A DNA stretch of 34,178 nt, from positions 1 to 34,178 of the forward strand of contig CAJXAZ010000005.1 of the NCBI GenBank assembly GCA_913050015.1, written 5' to 3'. This document shows, in pieces, positions 32,854 through 34,178 of the stretch (positions are counted from its first letter, which is position 1; every line of letters begins with the position of its first letter). Source of the stretch: an uncultured Gammaproteobacteria bacterium. GTDB lineage: Bacteria > Pseudomonadota > Gammaproteobacteria > Magnimaribacterales > D2472. The position numbers and the translations under genes are program-made. Below the pieces are notes generated by a model, which was not told the origin of the DNA, did not search any database, and saw nothing but the letters and a program-made list of their open reading frames with translations.

Positions 32854-34178
32854 CTCTAATTCGAGCATTTTTAATTCTGTAAAAAAAGTTGGTGGATGGA
32901 CGGGCATCTCTAGAGTATTTGGTCTTATAAGGGATATCACAACCACCAGTCTTTTAGGGGCTTCTGTTTTTCACGATATTTTTGTTGTTACTCTAAAAAT
33001 CCCTAATCTATTTAGACGATTTTTTGCTGAAGGAGCATTTAATCAAGCTTTTATCCCAGTTTATAGCGACTATCAAAAAAATAATATTGAGAAAGATACT
33101 AAGGAATTTATAAATTCTCTTGCAGGAACTTTTGTTGGCATTCTATTCGTATTCACTGTCTTGGTTTTAATTTTTGCTCCTATTTTTATATTTATCTTTG
33201 CTCCTGGTTTCTACTTTGATGATCTAAAAAGAGAACTTGCTGTTAGCGTTCTTCGAATTATGTTTCCTTACCTTGCATTAATTTCTTTAGTTGCTTTTGC
33301 AGGAGGAATTCAAAATACCCATGGGAGATTTTCTTTACCAGCATCAACGCCAATTATATTTAATGTTTCATTAATTACAGCTGCAGTATTTATTGCTCCT
33401 ATGTTTGAAATTCCAATATTTGCATTAGCTTGGGGTGTTTTAGTAGCAGGCTTCGTGCAATTAGCTATCCAAGTTCTGCCGCTTAAGCAAATTAATAGAC
33501 TTCCAATTCCAAGATTAGACTTTTCCAATTCAGGCTCTAAAAAGGTATTTCAACTAATGATTCCTGCAATATTAGCAGGAGGCATTATTCAAATTAATTT
33601 ATTAGTAGACACTATTTTTGCTTCACTATTAGTAACTGGAAGCCCCACTTGGCTATATGTTTCAGATAGATTAATCCAATTCCCTATGGGTATTTTTGCT
33701 ATAGCCATAGGAACTGTTCTATTACCAGCATTATCAAAAATAGATTTTGATAACAATAAAAATGAATTTATAAGTAGCCTTAAAAAAGGTCAAAGGTTTG
33801 TTTTATTTATCGGCATACCTTCATTTATTGGCTTAGCTTTTTGTTCTATAGACCTTGTTAGCACCCTTTTTTATAGAGGAGAATTCTCTGAAAATGATGT
33901 AAATCAAGCATCATTAAGTCTGATAGCTTTTTCATTTGGCTTGCCATTCTTTATGCTAATGAAGGTTCTTACACCAGCATTTTTTGCTAGGAAGGATACT
34001 AAAACACCGATGTATATTGCTCTAGTCTCTTTAGTTTTAAATGCATCCTTAAACTACCTTCTGGCATTTGTATTCAACTACGGCCATGTTGGCATAGCCG
34101 TTGGAAGCTCTATTGCTGCTTTTGTGAGCATAATCATTTTAGAAATAATCTTAGTAAAGAAAAATATAGTTAAACTAC
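32834..34178 (+). CDS. murJ: Lipid II flippase MurJ (MviN), 3'-truncated by window edge
   Basis: MurJ moves lipid II across the inner membrane for peptidoglycan synthesis. From ATG 32834 the frame is open to the window end (448 codons). It has 'SRVFGLIRDI' in the first helix, the MurJ signature 'KIPNLFRRFFAEGAFNQAFIPVY' region (about 57-79), 'FPYLALISLVAFAGGIQNTHGRF', and later 'RLIQFPMGIFAIAIGTVLLPALSK' blocks (named in part), with about twelve hydrophobic segments so far. The arginine pair in 'LFRR' and the 'SDRL.QFP.G' helix are functionally important family sites. It overlaps the 3' end of msrB by 20 bases in another frame. Roughly the last one or two helices are missing. Confidence 0.96.
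   Translation, partial: MNQKIHSSNSSIFNSVKKVGGWTGISRVFGLIRDITTTSLLGASVFHDIFVVTLKIPNLFRRFFAEGAFNQAFIPVYSDYQKNNIEKDTKEFINSLAGTFVGILFVFTVLVLIFAPIFIFIFAPGFYFDDLKRELAVSVLRIMFPYLALISLVAFAGGIQNTHGRFSLPASTPIIFNVSLITAAVFIAPMFEIPIFALAWGVLVAGFVQLAIQVLPLKQINRLPIPRLDFSNSGSKKVFQLMIPAILAGGIIQINLLVDTIFASLLVTGSPTWLYVSDRLIQFPMGIFAIAIGTVLLPALSKIDFDNNKNEFISSLKKGQRFVLFIGIPSFIGLAFCSIDLVSTLFYRGEFSENDVNQASLSLIAFSFGLPFFMLMKVLTPAFFARKDTKTPMYIALVSLVLNASLNYLLAFVFNYGHVGIAVGSSIAAFVSIIILEIILVKKNIVKL

Noticed and set aside
33310..33528. Minus-strand open frame near the right end
   Set aside because: It is antisense to murJ, whose frame is continuous and strongly recognisable.

Overview
The window comes from a low-GC, tightly packed, streamlined gammaproteobacterium. 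Gene order matches Gammaproteobacteria block by block: divergent bepA/perM, bcp, dapA-bamC-purC, an isc operon, ndk-rlmN-rodZ-ispG-hisS-yfgM-bamB-der, and sdhCDAB-sucAB-lpd-sucCD. The AT-rich codon use, very short spacers and many start/stop overlaps suggest a marine oligotroph such as a SAR86-type lineage. That placement is inference from composition and compaction, with no phylogeny behind it. I see no mobile element, CRISPR array, prophage, tRNA or rRNA.

Layout. Positions 1-1058 hold the 3' part of an MFS nucleotide-transporter-like protein, convergent with and overlapping bepA (minus strand). perM follows divergently, then bcp (minus). dapA-bamC-purC runs rightward, and the end of purC carries the operator and promoter of iscR. 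The isc operon is iscR-S-U-A-fdx-iscX with no hscB or hscA. ndk, rlmN, rodZ, ispG, hisS, yfgM, bamB and der follow with gaps of at most about 40 bases, forming a long collinear run (6.8-17.8 kb). A new unit, sdhCDAB-sucAB-lpdA-sucCD (17.85-28.65 kb), encodes succinate dehydrogenase, the 2-oxoglutarate dehydrogenase complex with its own E3, and succinyl-CoA synthetase: three consecutive TCA-cycle steps. It ends tail-to-tail against a MATE exporter gene.

The right end is less conserved. It has a left-handed beta-helix acyltransferase with no ATG/GTG/TTG at its real N-terminus and an overlapping 11-codon ORF in another frame, pdxB, a small winged-helix-like protein of unknown role behind an AT-rich promoter region with nested dyads, msrB, and the 5' part of murJ, which overlaps msrB and runs off the window.

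Functional themes are Fe-S cluster assembly feeding nearby Fe-S enzymes (RlmN, IspG, SdhB), outer-membrane assembly (BamB, BamC, BepA), envelope shape and peptidoglycan (RodZ, MurJ, DapA), and central carbon metabolism. Most of the window is housekeeping. The observations most worth following are the hscBA-less isc operon, the exact IscR type-1 operator with an apparently leaderless GTG start, the unusual acyltransferase start or frameshift, and the unrecognised regulator-like gene with its palindromic promoter. I did not find evidence for a wholly new multi-gene system.
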